Assembly (NCBI GenBank): GCA_934047225.1
Contig: OW203991.1
Span: forward strand, 7,130,001-7,194,000
Direction of reading: 5' to 3'
DNA length: 64,000 nt
Source of the DNA: Ypsolopha sequella
Taxonomy: Eukaryota > Arthropoda > Insecta > Lepidoptera > Ypsolophidae
Part shown: piece by piece, positions 9,960 to 23,000 of the stretch
How the letters are laid out: each line of letters begins with the position of its first letter
How positions within the stretch are numbered: the first letter of the stretch is position 1
Notes under the pieces: generated by a model
Told to the model about the DNA's origin: nothing
What the model saw: only the letters and a program-made list of their open reading frames with translations
Database searches by the model: none
Position numbers and translations under genes: made by a program

Positions 9960-10046
9960 ATTGGTCAAATCGGTGGGACGGACGCACAACGGAGTCTCAC
10001 CATAAAGGTTCCTTTTTTACCTTTTAGGTACTACGGAACCCTAAAA
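9960..10046 (+). repeat. Interspersed repeat, right module
   Basis: TCGGTGGGACGGACGCACAA, CGGAGTCTCACCATAAAGGT and TTTTAGGTACTACGGAACCC match bases 1-95 almost without change. It lies just downstream of the Transib pseudogene. Confidence 0.6.
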
Positions 10047-11177
10047 AGTCCTGCTTGCTGGACAAAAGGAACAAAATTTGTTTTATCTGTAATACTAATA
10101 CTATATGCATAAATATAACTTACTCTTCTGCTTGTTTCTCTGCCATAATGTAACATTTTATAACCGTGATATTTGCTTCCAGTTTACTTAGAGTTGTTCA
10201 TTTAATAGCATTATTGCATTTAATTAGCATATTGCATACACTTGATAAAACTTTAGTATATTGCATACACTTGATAAAAAATTGTAAGCCGATCTATTTT
10301 TGTTCTATAAATGTAACCTTTTTGGTTTTTTGGATTCCACATCGCATTGGCATGTCAACATGTAACTGAACAGAAGCCACAAACAAGAAAATAATACTGA
10401 CTTTTGCGCTTTTCGCTCGTTTGCGTTATGGCTTGATGTACATACTTATCTACATAAGTATGTATTGTTTCGTCACAGCACCATACTCAGTTATGGCCCA
10501 TTTGGTGGCAGTGAATGCATGTGATGGTTTCATGTTAATTTTGCTGTTGTTTACATTTCCGTTTGTGTATTGTTAGTTTTAAGAAGTTAGTTTCAGTTAT
10601 TATGTACCGTTCTGTTGCTTTCTTATGTATTGTTATTGCCCCAAATAAATTTATTTTCTTTCTTTCTTTCTAATAGTGTACTATTATTTGCTGTTACATA
10701 AGCATAACAAAAGCCCCACTGCCCGGATGCCCTCGAGAGCTGCGCGTTGGCGATGATGCGCGGATAGGTGTGCCTACTGTGATACTGCGGTCGCGCAATC
10801 TCTTCGCGAGCGACGACGGGTGTGGTTCGCACTTCGCAGTCACAGAATGCTCGGTACGCACCATAGACTTAGGATATGATAGTATGTGTTCTATGATGAT
10901 AGTATATCCTTAGTCTATGGTATGCACTCACTCACTCACTTCCTCCCAGCGTCATCCGAATGACTGTATTGATACCTTTGGGTTTTATTAATACCTAAAA
11001 TAATGGTTATTTATCTGAGCTAAAATACGTCGATTTCGTCACTGACCTCAGAACATAAGGAATAGAAATGCCATGAAAGCCGTGACTGTGACAATCCGAT
11101 TTGATCAATACGTCAAGACATAACCCGCGGGCCTCTCATTTCTCAACCGAACGCGTTAGAACAAACATATTGCAAAA
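10047..11177. other. No gene recognised; retroposon tail and a hairpin
   Basis: AT-rich until about 10640, where AATAAATTTATTTTC and a TTTC run (10640-10672) look like a retroposon tail. From 10700 to 10850 the sequence is GC-richer (GATGATGCGCGGATAGG, CGCGAGCGACGACGG). At 10860-10921 an imperfect hairpin has arms CCATAGACTTAGGATATGAT and its near complement TATATCCTTAGTCTATGG. Upstream of the THAP start this could include a promoter, but no core element is convincing. Confidence 0.3.
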
Positions 11178-11257
11178 ATGGTGTATTGCAGCGTGGCAAA
11201 TTGTTCTAACTCTTCAAATAACGCAAATAAGACATCCAAAGGAATTTCATTTCACTC
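11178..11257 (+). CDS. First exon of a THAP zinc-finger protein (orphan)
   Basis: An ATG in the context AAAAATGG opens MVYCSVANCSNSSNNANKTS, followed by KGISFHS, and the frame is cut by an excellent donor (GTAAGT at 11258). THAP domains, the C2CH DNA-binding domain of THAP proteins and P-element transposases, begin with a short lead, C-x(2-4)-C, and then an S-F-H-x-F-P motif at the first exon end. All of that up to the splice site is present. The rest (the W, C-x-x-H pair and the A-V-P-T-I-F box) should be in a second exon on the plus strand, and I did not find one before the DLST gene. It is therefore either the start of a gene with a very long first intron or a stranded exon. Confidence 0.5.
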
Positions 11258-12116
11258 GTAAGTAATGTAAACACGTATTTACTGTGATATTTACAGAATA
11301 AACCTTGCGGTAAATAAAATTTCAACTTTATCATGAAATACTCGTATTAAGCGTTGTAGCGAGTAGCGTTGAAATTTGACAATATTTTGTCCATTGCTGG
11401 TTATAAAGAGTGTCACACATTGAGTTAGAACTGTATATTTTTTCAAACATTACCAACACGGACCTAACTGTTTCATAGTACGGCCGCCGGTCATGGCTCT
11501 TTACACATATGTATAATAGCTTGGCAGTTGGCACAGTGCCATGACGTGTTTGGTATTTTACATCTAAGCTTCATAGAAATACGTTGTTATTTTGGCTGTA
11601 TGAAGACGGGTGAATCTATGTATGCGCCGCGTATGTCTACTTACTAGATAATACTACGTTATTCCAAAAAGTGGCGACAACGGTGCTGGTATAAAATTTG
11701 CGTCACGCCATCCCCACTGACTGAGTCACTTACTGACTGACTCACTTATGATCATCATAACCTCTAGGGTACTTCCTGAAGTCCTAAAAAGCTGAAATTT
11801 GTTGTGTAGGCTAGGATTAGGCACACATACAATGAAACAATTAAGAAATCTGTAACTTTCACCCTCCAACCCCTCAGAGAGGAGAGTGCGGTTCTGTATT
11901 ATATAAAAACTTCCAAAAGTCCTAGATAGCTGAAGTTTGGTATGCATCCTAAGATTAGCACACAAACAAAAACAAATCAGAGATAACTTCATTTTTTTCT
12001 CTATCGAGTAATGCGTTTTTGCTAAGAAATGCTTATTATGTCTACTATCTATTTTATTTTTGTTAAACGGATTAACAAATTTACGTAATGCGAAATGGTC
12101 ATTTGAATTTGTGCAC
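11258..12116. other. No gene recognised
   Basis: AT-rich, with short inverted and direct repeats around 11750-11960 (GACTGACTCACTTATG and the pair CTGAAATTTGTTGTG / CTGAAGTTTGGTATG, about 140 bases apart). If the THAP exon is part of a live gene this is its first intron. Confidence 0.3.
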
Positions 12117-12235
12117 TGAAGCTGTCGATAAAATCGATAAATTCTAAACGATAACCCTTATTGCAATGAAATAAGAGTTACATCTTTATTTATCTAATCG
12201 ATGTCGAGTTGATACCAAGTTCATGCTAGTACCCC
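12117..12235. repeat. Dispersed repeat shared with 42418-42525
   Basis: TAAACGATAACCCTTATTGC, AATGAAATAAGAGTTACAT and GTTGATACCAAGTTCATGCT occur here. Their reverse complements occur in the same order in the TIR element at 42371-42692, so this is a partial copy of that element in the opposite direction. Confidence 0.6.
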
Positions 12236-12418
12236 CGGACAGACAGATGTGGATGCTTAGTACCTATTGTTTCCGTTTGGCACCTTTGAGTACGGAACCC
12301 TAAAAATTGTGTTGTTGTATGCCCTGACCCCAAACATGAAAATTTGGACACTATAATTATAATTACGTTATCCTAAGTATTTCACAATCAGCTCCTAAAG
12401 CCCTTTCATTTGATAGTC

Positions 12419-12680
12419 CAGTGGCGTGCACAGAACTTTTTGCTGGAAAAGCAAACAATTGGTCAAGAACAACAATAAAAAAAATATGAAAAAATTTAAA
12501 TATCACTTTGAAAAAAAAAAGTTTGTATAGGAAATTTTCACTCTAGGGTAGACATTGTCTACCCTGGCGTCATACAAATATTTTTTTTTCAAATTGATAT
12601 TTAAATTTTTTTATATTTTTTTTATTGTTGTTCTTAACCAATTGTTTGCTTTTCCAGCAAAAAGTTCTGTGCACGCCACT
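12419..12680. mobile_element. hAT-like palindromic MITE, copy 1 (CAGTGGCGTGCACAG)
   Basis: The outer ends CAGTGGCGTGCACAGAAC and GTTCTGTGCACGCCACT are inverted repeats, and the complementarity continues inward (GCTGGAAAAGCAAACAATTG / CAATTGTTTGCTTTTCCAGC), so nearly the whole element is a hairpin. A centre with GGGTAGACAATGTCTACCC is palindromic. The copy at 31294-31551 has the same design. No target duplication could be made out here. Confidence 0.8.
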
Positions 12681-13733
12681 ATTACCCCACACCTAATGCC
12701 CCACACGATAGGTTTCAGAAACAAAAAATTAAAATTTACATTCAAAAAAATTATGACTTCATACACCGGCTCTCTTTAATCTTTAATCTCTCTTTTAAAG
12801 GTCACTCAAAAAACTCTCTCTTAAAGGTCAAACTTTGAGACAAAACACCCGGTAGTAGGTACACGATTCTATAAATATTCACTCTCTTCATTATCCATTG
12901 CCACCACGGATTTAAAATTGCCACCAATTATTGCTTCATTCGAAATCCCACGGACGGTATTTTATTTACATACATATTTGCCTCATAACAATCGGAAGAC
13001 ATTCTAAATGTTCCTTCCTAACATACTGAGAAGCCATAGAGGTCCATAAAAATAGATAGATATGAGATAATGTGTATCAATTAAATCCTATTTACTTACC
13101 AAATCTGATAATATACAGGTTGTCCCATAATAAGCGAATCAAATTGTTATGGGAGGTAGCTTAGTCCAATTCCTATCAAATAAAATAAACATAGGTGAAA
13201 CAAAAGTTCGATGGTTTTTGAGTTAATTAACTTTTTCAAAAAAATTTGAAAACATCTTCCCGTCCCTGTTTTTTTTGCTGTCATTACTTTATTTTTCAGT
13301 TAAGAAATTAACCGCAATAACGCAACCTGTGCGAAAATAATAGAACTGGAAATCTCTTATGTTGGTACCCACGAGTCAAGCTTGCTTAGTCTGGGGCCAC
13401 AAGAACACTATGTATTACAAAATGTCAAAATACAAAGTACCTACCTACCTAAGGCAACTTTTGTAAACGGATATATATTTGTGCTTGTGTTTGGAAATAA
13501 ATCATTTTTTTTTTTTTTTTGTTTTAACTAATTTTGTCGATAACAGGAAAATTACAGAACGGGAGAAGAAAAAAGTTTTATTTTGTATTCTTTACAAATG
13601 TTAATAAATATATTACCAATTTCTTTAATAGTGACCAAAATACTATGGTTTACTGACTAACCTCTAGTGTCACGAAGGTAAGTCGTGGTATCAGTATATT
13701 TGTAATACAAAATGTAAGGAATGGCAGGAATTG
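12681..13733. other. No gene recognised; region beyond the DLST 3' end
   Basis: AT-rich with T-tracts (13503-13520). From 13118, ATACAGGTTGTCCCATAATA begins a piece resembling common insect TIR ends, and GTGCGAAAATAATAG lies near 13328, but I could not match two ends. Confidence 0.3.
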
Positions 13734-13739
13734 TTTATT
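13734..13739 (-). terminator. Candidate polyadenylation signal of DLST
   Basis: AATAAA on the minus strand, about 145 bases past the DLST stop codon at 13885-13887. It is the first canonical hexamer downstream. Such hexamers are frequent in this AT-rich DNA. Confidence 0.4.
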
Positions 13740-13884
13740 GTTAATTTGGCAGGAATAGTATAGAAGTATTGGTTTTGTGCAAATGGGTCTTAGTGACTAA
13801 TTCATAAATTGCCATTATCCCTCTTCTATCAGTTGTAGGATCTACTTAACAAACATGTTCACACAATTACACAACATTTTTAAT

Positions 13885-14019
13885 CTAAATTCCAGCAAGG
13901 ATCGACGTAGGGTCCTCTACACCAAACTTTACTTTTCGAAGGAATAGCACTGCTTCGCGGCCATCTATGAGCTTGTGGTCATATGTCAAAGCTAGATACA
14001 TCATCGGCCGTATTTCCAC
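13885..14019 (-). CDS. DLST: DLST terminal exon (active site, stop)
   Basis: Acceptor TTTTAG, phase 0. Reads [24 protein letters not shown], then [12 protein letters not shown] and ends ILAGI with TAG at 13885-13887. The H and D of D-H-K-L-I-D-G are the catalytic pair of E2 acyltransferases. 135 bases, 44 codons plus stop. Confidence 0.93.
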   Translation of the reverse strand: MEIRPMMYLALTYDHKLIDGREAVLFLRKVKFGVEDPTSILAGI

Positions 14020-17000
14020 CTAAAACAAAGTAAAAGTCATGAATAAGAACAATTTTTCAACTTGCTTTTTCGCTTTCTTTATAAAAATCATTTCGAGCAA
14101 AATATATTGCTATATTTTTGGAAAAATAATCATGTTCCTTCACTATTTAATTTTGGGGAATATTAAAACATGCGACCGAAATTTTATTTGTCGACTGGAC
14201 AACGTTTTATTTTGTATGTAACCAACGGGAAAATAAGAAAGCTTCTAATAAACGAATTCGTCTTCTTTAGAACACCATCGTAATACTCGTATTATAAAGA
14301 CAGCGTCAACAAAAGAACAACAATTATTATAACTCAGCCACTTGATAAATATTTTATTATTCAATTAGCTTCTGATTAACTAAGTCAGCGACCGAATTTC
14401 CAACTTAGCAACATTATTTGTTTTACAGCTTCTACACCTTGTTACACAAACCATCAAATTATATAATTTAGCAAGTAAAATTATTATGTATTGATGAAAA
14501 TTAGCCACCAACACAGGCGAAGCACGCGAATGTTAGTGGATGGGCATTGCGGGGTGTGTATGTTTTTTTTTCGATTACTTACTTTATAAGTACAATTTGC
14601 ACATAGGTATAAGTAAATTAGTGCCATGAAAAATTTTGCAATTTTTACATCATATTGTTGTTTTATTTAAACTTCCGGATTGGCTTTTGATAGGTTAAAA
14701 TTGTTCGAAAACCGACTCAGAGCACCCCAACTCTATACAGTCTTGTGGTTACTATCTCTAGAGTGTATATGAAAAGCCGGAGGCGCGGAGGGAGGGCAGC
14801 CCCCGCCCACCGTAATAAAGATCCATATATTTGAAATAAACCACACATAATAAATGGTATAATTACGGTTTTACAAAAACAATGAATTAAATACAATACT
14901 CAATTCCAATAAACATTTCTTCTGTAATCCGGTTATTAGTTTCGTAGGTGGCTGAAATAACATAAACATAGTACTTTTAGGAAACCAGTTACGTGGAAGG
15001 ATAAAAAAGTCTTTATAGAAAACCAGTTACGTAAAAGGATAAAAAAATCCTTTTAGTAAACTGATTTCCAAACTCCGGTTTCCTGAACGGCCGAAGCGAG
15101 CGAAAGCAACTGTGCGAGAGGCGCAGCGGCTGAGACTGGTTACCGACGGCGACCAGCAAGCTGAAGCTGCGGAGGTGAGCATGGGTGCCTGCGCTTTGTA
15201 ACGCAAGGGCGGATGTGCTGTACTTCCCGCAGCGCCGGAGCAGATGCAAAAGTGAATTTGTATCAAAAAAGTGATTTTTTACTGATAGGTTGAAATGGTC
15301 CAAAAAAGCATTTAACCCTTCTCTCCTTCCTTCCCCCAAAATCAGGTAGATTCTGAACACAAATTCACTTGTCAAAAGACGCCAGTAAATACAATTTTTA
15401 ATGACAATTTTAGATTAATTTGATGTTTTATTAATAACATGACAATATATTAATTAGTCATACTAATTCAAATTCAAATTCAAATTTTTATTTTGGGACT
15501 AACCTACATATATAATGAATATATGTTGATTTATAAAATAAGAAGTCAACTCACTTTATTGATGCCAAGGACAATTTTTTTAGAAGCTTACAGTTTGTAG
15601 ACTTGTTACAAATTCAGATGCTATAAAATAATAACGATGCTGAGTCATATTAACTGTTGCTTGTTTTGGTAATATATGGTCGTCAAAACAGTATTTTTTA
15701 GACGCCCATTGATAGTCGCTAACCTATATAGTAATTCACATGACAACTTAGTTATTTAGAAGATGATATTAAAAAGAAGGCGTGTTAATTAACACCCTTT
15801 AATTTACGACGACGTATTTTTTTAGGCTTAACAAGTTTGTTTGTTGATAAACCATCTAAAAAGAAACAACAAGAAAATAAAAAAAAATAGTAATGTAAAA
15901 ACATTACCTATATTGATTGCATAAAAATTTTCAATAAAAAAAAATATATTGGACATGATTATCATAATAAAGTGTGTAAAAATGAATAAAAAAAACAAAT
16001 AAGTTCTCTTTAATATTTAATTCAATAATAAAAAAAATCATTTAAGTACAGTTTTTGTTTAAACCTATGTTTATTTTCTGATCTGAACTTTCAATCAAGC
16101 AAGCAAATCAAATGTCAAAATTTTTAGGATATGTTCTATCGTCTCATAAACAGCTATGTATATATATTTGGCAAGTCGCAATTTGAAACTTTAATAAATT
16201 GTAAAAACTTTAGACACGTATCTTAACTTTAATTTTTCAATTTTTGTATGCTAGTACCATACTGTTTCTGTGCAACTGGCGGGTTAAAGTAATAGTTTTA
16301 TCTCAAGTTTTATTTTTAATTGTATTTATATCACTAAGTATTAGTATTTATATATTATATACAATATTTTTTTATTTTATTTTATTTTTTTTATTTGAAT
16401 GAATAATTTTGAAGATGACTTTTTTTCTTGTTCAGGTAGTTCAGATGAGTTCTTCAGTGACACGGATACGGTAGCTACGTCTCTCCATGACCAACTCTTT
16501 TCCACCTTTTCGCCACTCGCGAAAAATTTCAATGTTGTCCACATTAATGCGCAAAGTCTTCATGCTCATTACTCTGATCTTCTATCTTCTTTTGATAATA
16601 ACCAAAATATTCATGCTGTTCTAGTATCAGAATCTCTTCTCAAACCCTCTTTCCCCTCTACACTTGTTTCTCTTCCCGGCTTTATTCTCATTCGTAATGG
16701 TCGCACAGGTTCTGGGGGCGGTGGAGTAGCTATTTATCTACGAAGCCATATACCGCACAGAATTATTACAAAAAGCCCATCAGAATATTCAGAGTCAGCT
16801 GAGCATCTTTTCATAGAAATTACTCTTAATCATAGAACAATTCTTTTAGGCGTGTTTTATAGCCCTTCTCTTCGCATTGATTACTTTTCTTCTTTAGAAA
16901 CCCTCTTAGAGGGGCTTTGTCCTTTATACGAACATACCATTTTATTGGGTGATTTTAACACTTGCCTTTTAAAGCAAGATAGTCGAACATGTAAGCTGCA

Positions 17001-20000
17001 GTCTCTTGTTACTTCCCTAAATTTGAATATTTTGCCGCTTAGTGCTACTCATTTTCAACCTCACTGCACACCATCACTCCTTGATTTAATTATTACGTCG
17101 TCGACTGATCGTGTGGCATCACATGGTCAGTTCACTGCAGCTGGCTTCTCCTATCATAATTTAATCTATCTTTCATATAAGGTCCGGCCCCCTAAACATG
17201 TAAAGCGCTCTCTTCTGCTTCGTAATTACGGTGCGATGGACAGGGAGTCTTTGTTAAGGGATGCTAACAACGTCAACTGGGCTTCACTGAACGAAATATG
17301 TGATCCTAGTGAGAAAGTGGAGACTTTCAATAAAATGATAGTTGCACTGTTTGATACACATGCTCCACTTAGACCTGTGACCGTAAAACATCCACCTGCT
17401 CCGTGGCTTACTCCTAAAATTAAAAGGCTCCAGTCATTGCGTGATCATGCCAGCATGCATTATCAGAAAAACCCATCTGATGCAAATTTGAGACTCTTCA
17501 AAGAGTACAGAAATAGATGCAACAGGGTGTGTAGAGATGCTCAAAAGCGCCACATACACTCAACTATTGACAAATGTAACAAATCAAACGTTTGGAAGTT
17601 TCTTAAGACTCTTGGTGTAGGCAAGTCTCCAGACAATACTCCTAATTCTCTAGATCTTGATGGTCTCAACAGCTTTTTTACAACTCCACCAACTTCGGTA
17701 GACATGTTCACCAAAACCACTTCTCTTACTTATCTTAATAACTTGCCTAGCCCTGAGCATGAGCCCTTCTCCTTTAATTTAGTCACAGCTGAGAATGTTA
17801 AGAAGTGCATCCTATCCATTTCCTCAAAATCAGTTGGTTGCGATGGCATACGTCTGGAGATGCTATATCCTATCCTTGATGTGCTGCTACCGACTCTCAC
17901 ACAACTTTTAAATGACTCCTTGGCGAGTAGCACTTTCCCTTCCATTTGGAAACAGGCTTATGTGATCCCTCTTCCCAAAACCAGTAACCCAACGGACTAC
18001 AAAAACTTCAGACCTATTTCTATACTCCCTTTCCTATCCAAAGTCCTAGAAAAAATTGTTCACCATCAGTTATCTGAGTTTCTTTCCCGTAACAATCTTT
18101 TAAATCCACTTCAGTCTGGATTTCGTCCAGGTCATAGCACAGTAACTGCCTTAATCAAAGTCACTGATGATATCCGTTTCAATATGGAAAATCAAAAACT
18201 CACAATTCTTACATTGCTGGACTTTAGTAATGCATTCAACTCAGTTGACTTTGATCTTCTTCTAGGGGCGTTACGCACTCTTAACATTTCTCCAGCTGTT
18301 ATTTCCTGGTTTGAATCTTACCTTCGCGGTCGTCAACAGTGCATAAGCTGGCGTTCCGCAAGGTGGCGTCTTATCTCCTCTGTTATTTTCAATTTTTATA
18401 AACATTCTCTCCAAACAACTATCTTCTCTCTACCACTTCTACGCTGATGATTTGCAAATGTATACTGGTACGCCTGTTGAATCATTAAACGAGGCCATTC
18501 ATGCAATGAACGGGGATCTTTTAATAATATCCGAGTGGGCAAAGGCTTTTGGACTACTTGTCAATCCTAGTAAATCTCAAGCTATGGTCATCGGGAGTGC
18601 AAGAATGCTTGCTAAGGTCAATATTAGTGATACAAACAATATCATATTTGATAACACCGTCATTCCGTTCTCTGACACAATTAAAAATTTGGGTGTTATA
18701 TTCCACAAAACTCTGTCATGGGCTCCTCATATTGAATCTCTTAGTAGGAAGATGTTTGGAACGTTCCACTCACTCAGACGTTTGCAAAACTTCCTGCCCA
18801 TTCAAACCAAAATTATGTTAGCACAATCCTTCCTTCTTCCAATAATTGATTATGCTGATTCTTGCTTCCTGGACCTTACTGAAGACCTTTTAAACAAGCT
18901 AGAGCGCCTTCAGAACTTGTGCATACGTTTCATCTTCGGCCTTCGCAAATATGACCATGTCTCTGAATTTCGCACACAACTAAAATGGCTCCCGATTCGT
19001 TTTCGTAGAAATACTCATGTCCTTTCTCTTCTCTTTACTGTTCTTAACAATGCTTCTTCACCCATTTATCTACGGGAACGTTTTAGTTTCTTTTCTAATC
19101 GAGGCAGATTGCAACGCCCTGTCAACCAGAAAAATTTATGTATACCTTCACATAAAACTGGTTTTTACTCTGACTCTTTTTCAGTGCACGCTGCTCGATT
19201 ATGGAATCGTCTACCTGTATCCGTTCAAAACTGTCGTACTCTGAATACCTTTAAAATTAAACTAAAAGCTCACTACTTTAGTGAACTACACCCCTAACTC
19301 ATCTATCATTTATTCATTTGATTAACATTTCATCCACAGTTATCTTTTTTATTATTATATATGTGTAAATGTATGTATTTTTAAAAGTATATTTATTATA
19401 TTATTTATGTTATATTTTTGTGTATGTTTATGTACTAGTTTATTATAGTGTAAGGAATCCCCCATTAATAAGTCTATGTAGTTTACTCTTAAGTTTGATT
19501 TCGTGACATTTACACGCTCCTCTTTATTTTTTTTCTGTTTTCTTTTTCACCCAAAGGTTGCCTGGAAGATATTGCTATTAGCAATAAGTGCCGCCTTTGT
19601 ACACTGTAAATTTTTTAAATGTTTTTTTTCATGTTTTTGTGTAAATGTACATTAAGTGTAATAAATAAAAAAAAAATAAATACAGTTCAAGCTCCAAGCT
19701 AAACAATTTCAGCGGCTTTTACCGCACAAAAAACTGCCAATAAGTAGCCTGCCATGCTAGCCTCAGTTTATTTACTCGTAGAATATCACTGGCTGGCATC
19801 CGGCCGTGCCTTTATACCATGTTATCTATGCTTTATACAGATACACGTGGTCAATTGTTTACTGGCATCATTTGCAGGTCTCATATAGTACAAGGATGTC
19901 CTGAAACGTCATTTGGCTGCGAGGGGCATCGCATCAAACTCCTGGGAAGAGCTTGCACACATGCGACCTGAATGGCGAAAATCTGTGCATGATGGGACGG

Positions 20001-23000
20001 AGAACTTTGTAACAGTTCGGCTGGAAGTCCTCGACGCTAAACGCTTCCACCGCAAGACTCGCCCCAAGCCCACGTATAACTATACGTACAATGCAAATGG
20101 ACAACTGCACTGTATTTCGTGTGACAGGATATTTTTGACGAAACTCTGATTTTCCAGCCACATCCGAGCTCATGCCATGAAACAATAAGGGTCGCCGTCG
20201 ACGGATACGTCGAGGAGGATATCATAGTACAGGTAGCTCATAGTACTTCTAATCTAAGGTATTACCTTCCCAGCGACAGCAACGGGTCTCTGCACGATAG
20301 AGTGCATACCCAAGATGGCGGACTGAGGCAGGTTGATGATGGGCATAGACAGCAAAGACCCGAAGACTCCTCCGTTACTTATTGTAAACGTTCCACCTTG
20401 CATATCTGCTTGAGTCAGTTGGCCTGTAAGAAATATGCGTTAATTATAGCATGTAGCAGTGCTTTTTATTTTTTCTACTGGTGCCGGCTCCATAGCGGGC
20501 CTAAATGAATTTCGAACAAAGTTGTTTCCATAGATTTTAACCGCCCTAAATCTTCTCTTCTTCTTCTCTATACGTACATATAAAATGAAACGTCTGTCTA
20601 TCTGTCTGTACGGCTGCTTATAACTTGGCAACAACTAAATAGATTTTGATGCAGTTTTCATTGTAAGGTAGAATATTTATCGGGAAAGGTTTTTGGCTAT
20701 GTGTCATCACGCTGTGACCAAAAGGAGCAGCGCAATGAGAATTTTAGTGAACCATGTCGTAGGTTTGCTTTAGCGTATAGCGTAGTAATCCGAGTGTTTC
20801 GGGTTCAAATGAAGGACCGGACCTAAAAAAAATTTTTTTTTTTCTTTATAAATATGTATAATCGAATATACAGTAATAGAAAATAAATATTAGGTATATA
20901 AGGAGTAAATAAATTAAACAAAGACACAGTAGAATAGTGCTATCTTGGTAAATACAAATACAATAGAAATTACGTCTGACACACACCATCATCCATCAGC
21001 CTAGTTCGTCGACTGCTGGACATAAGCCTTTCCAGGACTTTGTCACTCCCGGCGGTCATCCTGGAAGAATTGCCCATACTCACACACGCTGGGCAGGAGG
21101 GTTGGTGAGCGCGGTGCCGGAACCCTTGTACCAGTGACGGCTATTAGAGATGGATATACCGCCATCCATTGGTCCCAGGCATGGTGGGCCTCCTGGTTTT
21201 TTGCCTGTGAGCTGTCCTCTTACTCTCCCCCGAATTACTTCGAGGGGGTCTCCAAGTAAGATGGTGGTACCTCCACAGTCGAGCCCGGCATCAGCTCTAC
21301 CACCTGTACCTTTAGTTATACATAATAACAAGAACATACCCCCCCTGGCCTTCGCCGCTATATCGTTGATGGCTAGCTCTATGTTTGGATAATCCATGGA
21401 GTGCACATTGCGTACGACTGGCACCACGAGTCCACGTGGAGTCGCCACCGCCACTGATATGTCTACGTAGTCTCTGTAATTAAGGCGATATGTAAAAGTT
21501 TTAGCGTCCCTTTTACTCCATATGCCAAAAAATCCTCAGTGCGAGAGGGACGGATTCCTTTATTTGATTAATATAAAATTTACTAAGGTTGTCAACAAAA
21601 TTTAAGCCGCCTATCGTCCATGGCTTCACGAATGTCATCAGTGATTTTTATGAGTGCAGTACTGGTACTGTGGGATGGACGAAATCCCGACTGTTATACC
21701 TATACATTGCTCTTATCTAAAAGTTGCATTTTAGCCGTTGTAATTATTTCTTAATATTTTGTAACAAATGCGGAGAATCAATCCCTTATCGTGTGCAGTA
21801 GCCTACGCATGAAAACATACCCCTTTCGATGAGTTTAAAACTAAACTTAGGTGCCATACGTAGCTGTTAGTTCCACTACTGTCCGCTCGGAGTGGTTTCC
21901 CAGATTCCATATGATTTTGACGTAGTTTGAAACTCAACGAAAGGAAGATGTTTTCATGCTTAGGCTACAGTATGGATGAAGTTACAGGCAAAAGAATTAA
22001 AGGTTAAATAAATTAACCTTTTGTCCGCAGTTTTAGGCGTGTAAAATTCAAAATTGGTTCAGTTCTAGAGATTACCCGGGAAACAAACTATATCCAAACG
22101 AAAATCTAACCATCACGACTGAGAAAGAATTTTCAAAATGGGCTTAGTCAGTAGTTCCAGAGATAAGCAAAAAAAAAATGCCTCCTAAAATATTTGTGTA
22201 GATAAAAGCTTGAACATTAACCTGTAAATGATGTCATCGCCCATAATGACAGCGTTGACCACGGGCTGGTCCATCAGCGCGTTAGCAGCGGCCTTCAGAA
22301 ACGGAGACATGAACGAGAGCTTCACGCCGTACTTGGTAGTGAAGGTCTCGAGGTTGGCCTTGCGAAATGCCATCAGTTTGCTGGGGGAAGAAACTATGAG
22401 TATTACGTATACTTATATGATATCACCGCGCTCACCAACCCGACTGCCCAGCGGACCACTAAGAGTGGGTAAATCTTGGAAAGGCCTATGTCCAGCATTG
22501 GACGAAAACAGGCTGAGGGATGGATGGATGGATATGATATCGGCTCTTTTCAGTCTAGGACAAAAATCTAAACGGCATGGAGACTGTGTGATTTTTACTT
22601 TTATTTTTCTCCACCTCATTTAGAATTGATCGGCCGATCAAAGGAATTTCTGTTCTATCCTTTCTCACCAATTATTACTGCGTATCTACTCGTAGTCTAA
22701 ACAAAGTAAATCCAGAAGCGAATGATTTAATATATATTAATGCGTGATCTGGATCCTAAAATTACCAAGACTGCTTGGAGATATCTTACAAACACTGCTT
22801 GGAGGAATCTTAAGTGTTGGCCAAAAGTCAAACTGAATAATGATAAAAAATAATATGTAATAAATAATAATGATAAAGAAGACGGCTTGGAGGAATCTTA
22901 CAAAGAATGCTTGGGAATCAGTATATCTAACAAATCCAAGGAGCTTACCTCATATCGCACTCAGTGAAGGTGGTCAGCATGGCAGTAGTATTCTGCGCTT

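Noticed and set aside
20735..20825. A second tRNA-like stretch (GGTTCAAATGAAGG B-box-like)
   Set aside because: The A box is poor and stems do not form. Possibly an old SINE, too weak to list.
21150..21392. Plus-strand frame opposite DLST exon and SINE
   Set aside because: Antisense shadow of conserved coding and SINE sequence.
21080..21454. Long minus-strand frame running on from the DLST exon
   Set aside because: Only the first 44 codons belong to DLST. The rest reads through the donor into a SINE.
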